DNA from: Fulvitalea axinellae
GTDB lineage: Bacteria > Bacteroidota > Bacteroidia > Cytophagales > Cyclobacteriaceae
Length of the DNA: 64,000 nucleotides
NCBI RefSeq assembly: GCF_036492835.1
Contig: NZ_AP025314.1
Coordinates: forward strand, 1,364,001 to 1,428,000
Direction of reading: 5' to 3'
Part shown: one piece after another, positions 55,207 through 63,765 of the stretch
Position numbering within the stretch: position 1 is the first letter of the stretch
Layout of the letters: every line of letters starts with the position of its first letter
Notes under the pieces: generated by a model
The model's input: the letters and a program-made list of their open reading frames with translations, nothing else
What the model was told of the DNA's origin: nothing
Databases searched by the model: none
Translations under genes and position numbers: made by a program

Positions 55207-55559
55207 TATTGAATGCCTGTAAAGTGATTTCTATTCCAAACGTTTCGATGTGCAACTTCTTGTTTTTTCGAAAAAGCTACGATTGATAGGATTTTGCCAA
55301 TAGAATAGCAAAAAAACGAACAAAGGCTGTATAATCATGCAATTGCCTGACCTTTGTCATTTCCTGGCGGGGTGGGTAGCTGTACATTTGTATCAAGCTA
55401 CGATGTTAAAGCGAGCATTTGTAGTGGTAGTTTTATGTGGTTATTGTTTGTTTTAGGGTTTGAGTGAAAATGAGGAGTGCATTTTCACGGAATTTAGTTT
55501 GATTGTTGATTGGCCTCTCGGGAGTAATTCCGAGAGGTACTTTTTTATATGGGTATTAG
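55207..55559. other. AT-rich intergenic region
   Basis: 353 bp without a recognisable gene. GGCCTCTCGGGAGTAATTCC-type inverted sequence (CTCGG...CCGAGAGG, about 55515-55538) followed by TACTTTTTTA may be a terminator. Confidence 0.4.
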
Positions 55560-55940
55560 TTATTCCACGGCTTCAAAATCGTCCTCTTTTAATTTTGCGC
55601 TACCGTCGTTTTGTAGGATCCATAATTCTTTATGAATTACGCCCGAGGCTTTGTTCATGCTCCATTCAGCACTTAGCGCCGCGGTGTGCTTGTCTATTAC
55701 CTCGATTTCGGTATTCGAATATTTGATATCCGTGAATCCGTGATCAATCAGCTTTTGCCAAAATTTTCTGATTTCGTTATGCCCCTTAAATGTTCCGAAG
55801 GGTTGGGCGTGCATTACTGCGTCTGTCTCGTATTGTGCGACGCACCCGTCGGCGCATTTTCCGTTAAAAGCGAGCTTCCAAGTCTCGCTGGCCCTTTTTA
55901 CGGCGTCCAATAACGTGTTTCTCTCTTCTTCGGTAATCAT
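55560..55940 (-). CDS. SnoaL/NTF2-like domain protein
   Basis: 126 residues of the NTF2-like cone fold: RASETWKLAFNGKCADGCVAQYETDAVMHAQPFGTFKGHNEIRKFWQKL (in pieces: QYETDAVMHA, GTFKGHNEI) and a C-terminal sheet (AALSAEWSMN, ELWILQNDG). These small proteins bind hydrophobic ligands or act as isomerases or hydrolases; no function can be given. The start at 55940 matches the family length; a frame reaching 56006 would add 22 residues of unlikely sequence. Lies 119 bp downstream of pfkA's end on the same strand. Confidence 0.7.
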   Translation of the reverse strand: MITEEERNTLLDAVKRASETWKLAFNGKCADGCVAQYETDAVMHAQPFGTFKGHNEIRKFWQKLIDHGFTDIKYSNTEIEVIDKHTAALSAEWSMNKASGVIHKELWILQNDGSAKLKEDDFEAVE

Positions 55941-56059
55941 ATGCTCCGGTTTTATTGCTCGTTGATAGAAGCGGAGAAGAGGAAGAATGTTATGCGAAGG
56001 GCACAAAAAAAGCCGTCAATGATGACGGCTTTCGGTATTGGTATGAATACGTTGTTGGA

Positions 56060-57031
56060 TTAGATACTCAGGATCTTCACCATCTTCAAGAGGTCAGTGT
56101 TCAACGGTTTCTCTCCGTTGATAGCCTCTTCCAGTTTAGTGTAGGTCACTTCGTCTTTGATGATTCCGGCCATAACGTTGCTACGACCTTCGATTAGGCC
56201 TTCAACGGCGGCGATACCCATGCGAGATGCCAAGATACGGTCGGCGGCCGAAGGCGATCCTCCACGCTGAATGTGTCCGAGAGTAGTCACTTTGATGTCT
56301 TTCTCCGGGCAACGGGCCTTAACCTTGTTGGCGATTTCGAGAGCCGAACCTTCCGAGCTACCCTCGGCAGTGATCACGATTGACGCACTTTTTTCCTTGT
56401 CCCATCCGCTCTGCAAGGCGTTGATTACATCCTCGATTGTGGTTTGCGTTTCCGGAACCATAGCCATCTCCGCTCCGCCACCGATGGCGGTTTCGATAGC
56501 GATGTACCCAGAGTCACGGCCCATCACTTCGATAAAGAAGATACGGTCGTGAGAGTTCGCGGTGTCACGCACTTTGTCGATGGCGTCGAGGGCGGTGTTA
56601 ACGGCCGTGTCATAACCGATAGTGTAGTCGGTTCCGTAAAGGTCGTTGTCGATAGTGCCAGGCGCGCCAACTACTTTGATGCCGTGCTCGTTGTACAGGA
56701 GGTTAGCTCCGGTAAATGTACCGTCGCCACCGATTACCACAAGGCCTTCGATGCCCCTGTCTCTAAGTTGTTCTGCCGCTTTTGTTCTTCCTTCCTTGGT
56801 GCGGAATTCCACACTTCTGGCCGACTTGAGGATAGTTCCTCCTTGCTGGATGATGTTACTTACAGAGTAAGATTTCATCTTGTAAAGGTCGCCACGGATA
56901 AGCCCGTCATAGCCACGCTTCACTCCGTAAACTTCCATACCGTGGTAGAGTCCGCAACGAACGACCGCTCTGAGGCAAGCGTTCATGCCGGGGGCGTCGC
57001 CGCCCGAGGTCAAAACAGCAATCTTTTTCAT
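56060..57031 (-). CDS. pfkA: ATP-dependent 6-phosphofructokinase
   Basis: 323 residues. The committing step of glycolysis: fructose-6-phosphate to fructose-1,6-bisphosphate. The start KKIAVLTSGGDAPGMNACLRAVVR, the ATP site GGDGTFTGA, the active site GAPGTIDNDLYGTDYTIGYDTA and the MGRDSGYIA motif are all intact. The glycine after GGDG favours ATP over pyrophosphate. A -7 element lies at 57106-57113 on the minus strand, and an 8-bp inverted repeat occupies the start of the leader. Confidence 0.95.
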   Translation of the reverse strand: MKKIAVLTSGGDAPGMNACLRAVVRCGLYHGMEVYGVKRGYDGLIRGDLYKMKSYSVSNIIQQGGTILKSARSVEFRTKEGRTKAAEQLRDRGIEGLVVIGGDGTFTGANLLYNEHGIKVVGAPGTIDNDLYGTDYTIGYDTAVNTALDAIDKVRDTANSHDRIFFIEVMGRDSGYIAIETAIGGGAEMAMVPETQTTIEDVINALQSGWDKEKSASIVITAEGSSEGSALEIANKVKARCPEKDIKVTTLGHIQRGGSPSAADRILASRMGIAAVEGLIEGRSNVMAGIIKDEVTYTKLEEAINGEKPLNTDLLKMVKILSI

Positions 57032-57062
57032 CTATAGGTGTTTTATATCTTCCTTAATCTAG

Positions 57063-57094
57063 ATACCTCCTACATGTTTGGTGTTTGGAGGTAT
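57063..57094 (-). promoter_or_regulatory. Inverted repeat in the pfkA leader
   Basis: ATACCTCC (57063-57070) and GGAGGTAT (57087-57094) are a perfect 8-bp inverted repeat with a 16-nt loop. It begins about 5 nt after the predicted transcription start and 32 bp before the start codon. It could be a 5' stem-loop or a repressor operator. Confidence 0.45.
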
Positions 57095-57105
57095 TCCCTT
57101 TCCAG

Positions 57106-57113
57106 CAAATTTA
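57106..57113 (-). promoter_or_regulatory. -7 element of pfkA
   Basis: TAAATTTG on the minus strand, a full match to TAnnTTTG; the upstream -33 element is unclear. Confidence 0.5.
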
Positions 57114-57343
57114 GATTTTTGCCCCGGAAGTTTTGATGATATAGGTCAGAGATGCTTTTTTTTTTAAGTAAAACCGAAAACCACTGCATTTGGCTAAGAA
57201 TTCTTTCTTGTTAAGTTTGTATCTATCTGTAATATAGTTTTTTAACGATTGTTGTCTTGAACAAGCAAATAGACGGTTTTTATTGTTATTCCCACTGTTG
57301 GGATAATTTGGTTTCGATTCCGGGAACGATCCCTTGTAAAAAA

Positions 57344-57383
57344 GAAAACCCAAAACATGACTTTAATCATGTTTTGGGTTTTC
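57344..57383. terminator. Bidirectional terminator between pepP paralogue 2 and pfkA
   Basis: Perfect 17-bp arms GAAAACCCAAAACATGA (57344-57360) and its complement (57367-57383) with a 6-nt loop. The stem carries T-rich 3' ends on both strands. Confidence 0.75.
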
Positions 57384-57435
57384 TAGTAACGATAAACTTA
57401 CAAAACGAGCCTTTCGGTTAAGTTCACGCTTCGTC

Positions 57436-58728
57436 TTATTTGTTCATCAAATCCTCGATTTCGTCCGCTTCGAGAGGGATGTCGCGCATGAGGTTGAATG
57501 GCGAACCGGTTTCCTGTACCACGTAGTCGTCCTCAAGACGTATACCGAGGTTTTCTTCGCGGATGTAGATGCCGGGCTCCACGGTAAACACCATGCCCGG
57601 TACGATTTTCTGGTGGAAATCGCCGTAGTCGTGTACGTCTAGGCCTAAGTGGTGTGAGGTGCCGTGCATGAAGAACTTCTTGTAAGCGGGCCAGTCCGGG
57701 TTTTGGTTCTGGATATCGGCTTTGTCCAATAATCCGAGACCAAGCAGTTCGCCTTCCATGATTTTGCCCACTTCCTTGTGGTATTCATAAATGGTGTTGC
57801 CCGGAACCAGCATGTCTTTCGACGCTTCTTTTACTCTGAGAACGGCGTTGTAAACGGCCTTTTGACGATCGGTGAAACGCCCGCTTACTGGGATACAGCG
57901 CGTCATGTCAGCGTTGTAGTTGGCATATTCAGCACCCACGTCGAAGAGAATCACGTCACCGGCTTTACATTCGGCTTTGTTCTCGATGTAGTGGAGCACG
58001 CATGCGTTGAAGCCCGAAGCGATAATTGGTTGGTAAGCGAAGCCGTTCGAGCGGTTGCGGATAAATTCGTGGATGAATTCGGCCTCGATCTCGTATTCCA
58101 TTACGCCCGGCTTCACGAATTCCAACACGCGGCGGAAAGCCGTATTGGTAATGTCACAGGCTTTTTGGATCTGGTCGATCTCGATCTGCGATTTCACAGG
58201 GCGGATCTTGTGCATAATCGGTGCGATGCGATCGTAGTTGTGCGCCGGGTAGCGTTGCTTCCACTCTTTGATAAAGCGTGCGTCGCGGGTTTCCACCTCC
58301 ACTACAGCGCGGTAATGCTCATTGGAGTTTATATATACGTTTTCAGCCTCGCCCATCAGCGTCTGCATCGTGCGGTCGAATTCGTCGAGCCACTTTACCG
58401 TCTTGATGCCCGAAGCTACCGTAGCCTCTTCCTTAGTGTATTTATGTCCTTCCCAAATAGCGATTTCCTCGTTGGTTTCCTTCAGGAAGAGGATTTCGCG
58501 CAACTCGGGATAGTTTGAGTCCGGAGCGAGTACCAAGATGCTTTCCTCTTGGTCGATACCGCAAAGGTGGAACAGGTCGGAGTTTTGTTTGAAGGGCATC
58601 GTGCCGTCGGCGTTGGTTGGCATGATGTCGTTCGAGTTGAAAATCGCCAGGGATTTGGGTTTGAGTTCCTTGACGAATCTTTCGCGGTTGTTAACGAAGA
58701 GTGCCGCGTCTATAGGTAGGTATTTCAT
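57436..58728 (-). CDS. pepP: Xaa-Pro aminopeptidase (M24B), paralogue 2
   Basis: 430 residues, closely similar throughout to the gene at 34154-35461. Both share the start MKY, LFxLxGIDQEESIL and NADGxMxFxQNxDLF. The metal ligands are again visible: DVGAEYANYNADMTR, HGTSHHLGLDVHDYG, EPGIYIREENLGIRLEDDYVV. The C-terminus is six residues shorter. Cytoplasmic proline-specific exopeptidase; why two copies are kept in one chromosome region is unclear. It reads away from the aminotransferase gene with its own terminator. Confidence 0.9.
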   Translation of the reverse strand: MKYLPIDAALFVNNRERFVKELKPKSLAIFNSNDIMPTNADGTMPFKQNSDLFHLCGIDQEESILVLAPDSNYPELREILFLKETNEEIAIWEGHKYTKEEATVASGIKTVKWLDEFDRTMQTLMGEAENVYINSNEHYRAVVEVETRDARFIKEWKQRYPAHNYDRIAPIMHKIRPVKSQIEIDQIQKACDITNTAFRRVLEFVKPGVMEYEIEAEFIHEFIRNRSNGFAYQPIIASGFNACVLHYIENKAECKAGDVILFDVGAEYANYNADMTRCIPVSGRFTDRQKAVYNAVLRVKEASKDMLVPGNTIYEYHKEVGKIMEGELLGLGLLDKADIQNQNPDWPAYKKFFMHGTSHHLGLDVHDYGDFHQKIVPGMVFTVEPGIYIREENLGIRLEDDYVVQETGSPFNLMRDIPLEADEIEDLMNK

Positions 58729-58806
58729 TATTCAGAAAATTTGGGTTATGGACAAGTTAACTATTTCCGTCTCCGGAAAAAACAGCGGGACGCTTATTCG
58801 TTCGGC

Positions 58807-59607
58807 TTATGGGGTCAGACGTTCGCGTTTTGGGAAGCGCTTACCTTCCAATTCCACTATATTGCGCAAGCCTCCGGTATTTGCCGTGAAAACAGACTCG
58901 GCCATAAGTAAGGAACGAATCGGTCGGCGGGTTTCCTTAATTGTTATACCTTTGGCGTCGGCCATTTCTAGAATTCTTCTGCGGGTGACGCCCGCTACGC
59001 AACCGGTATCTAATGAAGGAGTGAACCAAACGCCTTCCGCTTTCCAAAAAATGTTGGACGATACGCATTCGCTGACATTTCCGAAAGCGTCTAACAATAT
59101 CAGATCGTCCAGCCCTTTGCGATCGCGTTCGGCACCGGCCATTACATAAGGTAGTGCGCTGATGGTCTTGCAATGCGAAAAGGCCGTGCGCACCAATACG
59201 GTCGATTCGCAGATTCCAACTTTGGCCGGCGGGATTTCTTTGGCTTCTGGTGCGGGAGCCCATGTTACCACCAGGTTGGCTTCGTCGGAGAGTGGGGCGT
59301 AGAGGCCCCCGCCTTTTCTCCATGCGAATATCCTTATTCGGGATCGTCCGTTGTCGTTGTCCGGAGTCAGTTTGTTGATTATTTCCACCAGCTCCAGCGT
59401 GGTGGGGACGGCCTCGGGTTTCATTCCCAAGCAACGGAATCCCTCCGTAAGGCGTTCCAAGTGATAAGGGATGACACCTGGTCCGTGACCGTTAAGGATG
59501 ATGGTTTCAAAAAGGCCGTCGCCAAAGCGAAAACCGCGGTCGTCCGTCGGTAAGTGGAGTTCGGTGTTCGTCAGAATTTCTCCGTTGAGATAGAACGGGT
59601 AGGGCAT
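58807..59607 (-). CDS. Class IV aminotransferase (PLP-dependent)
   Basis: 266 residues of the branched-chain aminotransferase/aminodeoxychorismate lyase fold. DRGFRFGDGLFETI (residues 22-35) is the family start. The PLP lysine is in SHCKTISALPYVMA, and SECVSSNIFW and GCVAGVTRRRILEMA follow. Whether it is IlvE-, D-Ala- or PabC-like cannot be settled by eye; size and spacing favour PabC-like. The start at 59607 fits the family, while a longer frame from 59718 would add 37 residues of non-conserved sequence. Confidence 0.8.
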   Translation of the reverse strand: MPYPFYLNGEILTNTELHLPTDDRGFRFGDGLFETIILNGHGPGVIPYHLERLTEGFRCLGMKPEAVPTTLELVEIINKLTPDNDNGRSRIRIFAWRKGGGLYAPLSDEANLVVTWAPAPEAKEIPPAKVGICESTVLVRTAFSHCKTISALPYVMAGAERDRKGLDDLILLDAFGNVSECVSSNIFWKAEGVWFTPSLDTGCVAGVTRRRILEMADAKGITIKETRRPIRSLLMAESVFTANTGGLRNIVELEGKRFPKRERLTP

Positions 59608-59764
59608 GTTTTCAGAAAGTTCTCGGGAATGCGGAAGTCCGGAAAAGGCTTGGATTCGGCGGTTTTCGGTAGGGCTTTCCGCGTTTAAATTCGTGATTTC
59701 GACTCTTTGTGTAAGCATTCAACCACTTATAAACTTATATTTATCCAAGTTACGATTAAATCAG

Positions 59765-59772
59765 TAAACTTG
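59765..59772 (+). promoter_or_regulatory. Possible -7 element of sdaAB
   Basis: TAAACTTG matches TAnnTTTG in seven of eight positions, 14 bp before the start codon. Confidence 0.3.
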
Positions 59773-59785
59773 AACCATTCACACT

Positions 59786-60463
59786 ATGGCGGAAAGAAGC
59801 AGTGTATTCGATATGATTGGGCCGGTGATGATCGGACCCTCTAGTTCGCATACGGCAGGCGTGGTGAAAATCGCCCGTATGGCGGTGAAGGTGTTGGGCG
59901 GTGTGCCTGATGTGGCGGAGATTACGTTTTACAATTCCTTTGCGAGAACCTACGAAGGGCACGGGAGCGACAAGGCGGTGATCGGAGGTTTGCTTGATTA
60001 CGCAACCGACGACAAAAGGATAAAAACGTCCTTTGAAAACGCCAAGGAACAGGGCTTGGAATACAAGTTCCGGTCTATCGGCAACGCCTCCACGTTACAC
60101 CCGAATTCAATTAGGCTGAAAATCGGCAGAGGGAAGAAAGAAATCGAGATTTTGGGCGAGAGCCTCGGTGGCGGCGTGATTAACATCAAGGAGGTAAACG
60201 GCTTCAAGGCCAATTTCTCCGGAAATTTGTTCACGCTCATTATCATGGCCAATGACCTGGAGGGCACTATTTCCTTCGTTTCGGGCGTCATTTCGCACGA
60301 GAATACCAACATCGCCAACATGTCTGTGACCCGCAAGGCCAAAAAGGGCCAAGCTTGCCAAGTAATAGAGATGGACTCTGGTGTGCGCCCGCTTACCTTG
60401 GAATACCTCGAAAGTTTGGGCTGGATTCACGACATCATTTATATACCTATAATTGAAACCTAA
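59786..60463 (+). CDS. sdaAB: L-serine dehydratase, beta subunit
   Basis: 225 residues. With an alpha subunit it deaminates L-serine to pyruvate through a [4Fe-4S] centre. The signature MIGPSSSHTAGVVKIARMA is at the N-terminus. An ACT-like regulatory fold with LFTLIIMANDLEGTISFVSGVIS and NIANMSVTRKAKKGQACQVIEMD ends the protein. The alpha subunit is not adjacent in this window; many bacteria have it directly downstream. A TolC-family gene follows 15 bp after the stop, in the same direction. Confidence 0.9.
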   Translation: MAERSSVFDMIGPVMIGPSSSHTAGVVKIARMAVKVLGGVPDVAEITFYNSFARTYEGHGSDKAVIGGLLDYATDDKRIKTSFENAKEQGLEYKFRSIGNASTLHPNSIRLKIGRGKKEIEILGESLGGGVINIKEVNGFKANFSGNLFTLIIMANDLEGTISFVSGVISHENTNIANMSVTRKAKKGQACQVIEMDSGVRPLTLEYLESLGWIHDIIYIPIIET

Positions 60464-60478
60464 GCAAACAACTTGCAT

Positions 60479-61813
60479 ATGAGACCAAAGCTCAGCTTTT
60501 TCGTTTTGATGTTCGCCTTCCTCTTTTGCGGCGAACTGAGCGCCCAGGACGGCAAGGAAAAACTTACCTTGCGCGAATGCCTCGATTACGGCGTCGCCAA
60601 CAACCTGAGTGTTCTGGGCGCCACGCTGGACGTAGAGGGACAGAAGATCAACGTCAAACAAAGAAAGTTGGACTTGGCACCTTCCGTAAACGCCAACGTA
60701 GGCTTGCAGACCAACTGGGGTCGTTCCGTTGACCAAGCCACTTACGATTACGTCAACCGCCGTTTGGTTAACAACAACGCTGGTGTGGGAGCCAATCTCG
60801 TGCTTTTTAACGGTCTCAGGAAAATGCACGCCCTCTCGCAAAGCAAGATTGACTTGCAAGCCTCGGAGCTTGACCTCCAAAAGGCCGAGAACGACGTCCG
60901 CCTCCGCATAGTTTCCTCTTTCCTCAGCGTAATGCTTCGCAAAGAGTTGCTCAAGGCCGCCGAGTTCCAAGTGACCAGCACGGACAAGCGCCTAGAAAGG
61001 ATCGTCGCCATGGTGAAGGCGGGCTCTAGGCCCAGAACGGCCCAACTCGACTTGGAGGCCCAGTTGGCTACCCAACGCGTCGAGGTGGTTCGTGCGCAGA
61101 ACGATTTGCGCTTCGCGTACCTTCAGCTAAAGCAGAACATGCGTGTGCCCGCCAACCGCAACTTGGAAATAGTGGAGCCGGACTTAAGCGTCGCGGGCAT
61201 TGCGCTGAACCAAAAAAACGTGGAGCAGGTATACGAGGCCGCCGAGAACACCATGCCCGAGGTCCAGTCCTCTGACTTGGGGGTCGAAAGCGCCACCTAC
61301 GCCGTGAAACAGACTTTGGCCGACTTTCTCCCTTCGCTCAGTATATCAGCCGGTTTGGGAACCAGATACTCCGATCAGAGTGACTTTTCCTTCGGTAAGC
61401 AGTATGACAACAACCTGAACAAAAACGTTGGTCTGACGCTTTCCATTCCGCTGTTCAACGGCCTTTCGGCCCGCGCCGGAAAGAGTAGGGCCCTTATAGG
61501 CAAGCAACGCGCCGAGTTGCAGGCCGAGAGTGTCCGCAACCAGCTTCGCCAAGACATCGAGACGGCTTTTAACGACGCGCAAGCGGCTTATGCCACTCAC
61601 GAGTCCGCCGTAAAGCAGGTGTCTTCGCTTGAGGAAGCCTTCAAGGCTACCGAAAAGCGCTACGAACTCGGCGCTTCTAACTTCGTGGACTATCAAGTGG
61701 CCCAGAACAACCTGTTCCGTGCCAAGTCCGACCTTCTTCGCGCCAAATACAATTATCTGTTCGGCGTCAAGATGCTTGACTTCTACGTAGGGCAGAGTTT
61801 GGCTTTCGAATAG
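60479..61813 (+). CDS. TolC-family outer-membrane efflux protein
   Basis: 444 residues. A signal peptide (MRPKLSFFVLMFAFLFCGELSAQD) precedes two tandem OEP repeats: LTLRECLDYGVANNLSVLGA at the start of the first, and VEQVYEAAENTMPEVQSSDLGVESATYAVKQTLADFLPSLSI (in pieces: AAENTMPEVQSS, ADFLPSLSISAGLG) in the second. The end, RYELGASNFVDYQVAQNNLF, is typical. It forms the outer-membrane channel of a tripartite pump; the partners are not in the window. ATG 60479 is preferred over a TTG six bases upstream. Confidence 0.88.
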   Translation: MRPKLSFFVLMFAFLFCGELSAQDGKEKLTLRECLDYGVANNLSVLGATLDVEGQKINVKQRKLDLAPSVNANVGLQTNWGRSVDQATYDYVNRRLVNNNAGVGANLVLFNGLRKMHALSQSKIDLQASELDLQKAENDVRLRIVSSFLSVMLRKELLKAAEFQVTSTDKRLERIVAMVKAGSRPRTAQLDLEAQLATQRVEVVRAQNDLRFAYLQLKQNMRVPANRNLEIVEPDLSVAGIALNQKNVEQVYEAAENTMPEVQSSDLGVESATYAVKQTLADFLPSLSISAGLGTRYSDQSDFSFGKQYDNNLNKNVGLTLSIPLFNGLSARAGKSRALIGKQRAELQAESVRNQLRQDIETAFNDAQAAYATHESAVKQVSSLEEAFKATEKRYELGASNFVDYQVAQNNLFRAKSDLLRAKYNYLFGVKMLDFYVGQSLAFE

Positions 61814-61845
61814 TACGACTCCAATTCCATAGACAATAGCACCCT

Positions 61846-61870
61846 AAACCGCCCGCGTGGCGGTTTTTTT
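61846..61870 (+). terminator. Terminator after the TolC-family gene
   Basis: AACCGCC and GGCGGTT arms with a short loop, followed by T7. The next 400 bp are AT-rich without a supported gene. Confidence 0.75.
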
Positions 61871-62277
61871 ATGCGCAGAAGATTATTGGTTCCCGTAAAC
61901 TATTATCACTTCCTCCGTCCTGATTTCTTCTTCTTAAAAGATAGAATTAATAACCTGAAATGCATTGGCTTCAATTCGGAGTCTTTTTTTCTTTGGGACA
62001 AAATTATTTTTATCGCCGAAGGGAATTATAGTTTCGAGTTAGGTAGAGGTGCTTTTTTCTTCAGGTATGATTTCGTTGAATTAGGACGGAAGGGATATGC
62101 TATTAGTCGTTATTTTTAATGCGATAATGTTAAGGGTAGAACCTTAAGGTTAGAATAAAGCATTATGGGTTTTAATAAAGATGTCGTGAGCCTTAATATG
62201 GGATCTATATTTCCCTAAATAAATTGGTGGGCATGCAGTTTTAATTCCTTTAGGTACGATTTCTTTTCTTTATGATT

Positions 62278-62445
62278 CCAAATATATTGTCACCGGCATA
62301 GTTTCTTCGCCTCATACCTCCAAATCTATTGTCATGGGTAAAGCTCCTTCAACTCATGCAACCAATTCTATTGTCACGGGCATGATTACATTACCTTATG
62401 TGCCCAAATTAATTAGCTCCGGCATAGTTTCTTTGTCTTTGTGTG
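62278..62445. repeat. 42-bp tandem repeat array, four units
   Basis: Units at 62278-62319, 62320-62361, 62362-62403 and 62404-62445. Each begins with CCAAAT or CCAATT, has ATTGTCA near the middle and CGGGCAT or CCGGCAT (GGGTAAA in the second unit) next. A more degenerate copy starts near 62214, 64 bp (about three times 21) before the first unit. In the minus-strand direction each unit contains an in-frame TAA or TGA stop, so it is non-coding. The CCGGCAT core and the 42 = 2 x 21 period relate it to the arrays flanking purD. Confidence 0.7.
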
Positions 62446-62502
62446 AGAATTTATTCATATAAAATTTAAGAACGGAAGTCTCAAGCTTTATGTAAAACCA
62501 AT

Positions 62503-63765
62503 CAGGGCTTGTTCATAAAGGTCTATCTATTAAAATATTGGTGAATAGAATTTATATCTGCTACGATCTCCTCTCGCATTTCATTCATATTTTCACCAGC
62601 GTTCCTTTGGATCAAAATATTCATTACAGCAGTCAAAATACATGAAACACTTTGCTGTATACCAGAGACAAGGCTCCTTAACCCGTCCTCTCCGAAGTTC
62701 GTATCCCTCATATTATTGTTTGCCTCTACGGACCAGTGTCCCCTTACGGCGTTAGGCAAGTTGTATTGATCAATAAGACCGGTATTTATATTGCTGACGT
62801 AGTATGATGTCTCGCTTGATGTTTTTCCTGTTTTAACGACTTTACGGGTACGGTCCACCCTTATGAAACAGCTCATCCCTGTATTCGACCAGCGACGCTC
62901 CAGGCATCCCGTTTCCACCAGGTAGATCCGGTATATTCTTGTTTCGATCCTGCCATGACCTTTTTCGACAGTCTTTTTATAGTTCAAACAGTCTGATCTC
63001 CGTTCCATATCCCCAAGGTCTTCGCGGAGTATTTTCTGGTTCCCTTTTATTTGTGAAAGGTAAACGCCCCGTTTCCCGTGGATTCCCTCCAGTAGCCCGG
63101 AATTATTATGAAGGGCATCCATCGTATAAGCCGTTCCCGAAAGATCGGATTGAGTTTCAAAGTATTCGTCGACAACTCCCCGTTCGGAGTCTTTAGTGCC
63201 CGAATAGTAGCCTACGACCTTGCTGGTTTTATCTTCTTGCGCGGTAACAAGAACCACGCTTTCCCCGCGTTTGTCCCCCGAAGATTTGTCGATACTCCCC
63301 CGGAGTTCTTTACCGTCTATCGAGAACCATTGGCGAGCTTGCGGATCTATGGTTTCGTTTGCGCCAAAAGTGGCTTCAGTAACCGCCTTAAGTCCCTCGA
63401 TATCTGTATCCTTCAGTATTCTGCGGAGTTGAATACGGCTCACGCAACACTTACTTTTACCACCTGTGAAATCCCGCCAATAATCGTGATCCCTTTTCAT
63501 TGAGCGGTGAATCTGTGAGAAATTGAGTTTTCCTCCGCTCCTGAATACGGCAAGCATAAAGCACAGAATGACAAAAGCCAGTTCGTGCTTCTTTCCCTTG
63601 GCGTTCCTGTGGTCTACAAGGCCTAGTTGTAACTGGAGGTAGTATTGGTTAATTTCGTTTTTTTGGGAGCTTATCCATCAACCGCAAGTTTGTTTGTGGT
63701 AATTCAAAATTGCAATTCATGGTGGTAAGCTCCTATTTTCTCAGACGCTTTATGAACAGGCCCTG
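62503..63765 (-). mobile_element. Complete ISAs1-type insertion sequence
   Basis: A 1263-bp element with imperfect terminal inverted repeats: CAGGGCTTGTTCATAAAG at 62503-62520 and its complement CTTTATGAACAGGCCCTG at 63748-63765 (one mismatch). It is flanked by a perfect 10-bp direct repeat TAAAACCAAT (62493-62502 and 63766-63775), the target duplication expected for this family. The single gene inside encodes an IS4-group DDE transposase. The intact duplication implies a recent insertion. Confidence 0.88.
62523..63557 (-). CDS. ISAs1-family transposase (N-terminus out of frame)
   Basis: 344 residues from ATG 63557. A DDE transposase with FSIDGKELRGS (first Asp), AYTMDALHNN, GNQKILRED and the C-terminal hallmark AVRGHWSVEANNNMRDTNFGED (catalytic Glu region). 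The family normally has about 370-385 residues. Upstream, in the same frame, the conserved-looking NEINQYYLQLQLGLVDHRN continues without an ATG. ATG 63676-63678 lies one base out of frame, separated by an A7 tract (T7 on the plus strand, 63658-63664). Removing one A gives an intact 384-residue protein. Either a recent mutation or slippage-based expression is possible. Confidence 0.8.
   Translation of the reverse strand: MLAVFRSGGKLNFSQIHRSMKRDHDYWRDFTGGKSKCCVSRIQLRRILKDTDIEGLKAVTEATFGANETIDPQARQWFSIDGKELRGSIDKSSGDKRGESVVLVTAQEDKTSKVVGYYSGTKDSERGVVDEYFETQSDLSGTAYTMDALHNNSGLLEGIHGKRGVYLSQIKGNQKILREDLGDMERRSDCLNYKKTVEKGHGRIETRIYRIYLVETGCLERRWSNTGMSCFIRVDRTRKVVKTGKTSSETSYYVSNINTGLIDQYNLPNAVRGHWSVEANNNMRDTNFGEDGLRSLVSGIQQSVSCILTAVMNILIQRNAGENMNEMREEIVADINSIHQYFNR

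Noticed and set aside
61871..62119. 82-residue plus-strand protein
   Set aside because: Its ATG lies at the T-run of the TolC-gene terminator, and the sequence is AT-rich without domain signs.
62278..62445. CRISPR array
   Set aside because: Units are contiguous 42-bp degenerate repeats without unique spacers, and no cas gene is present.
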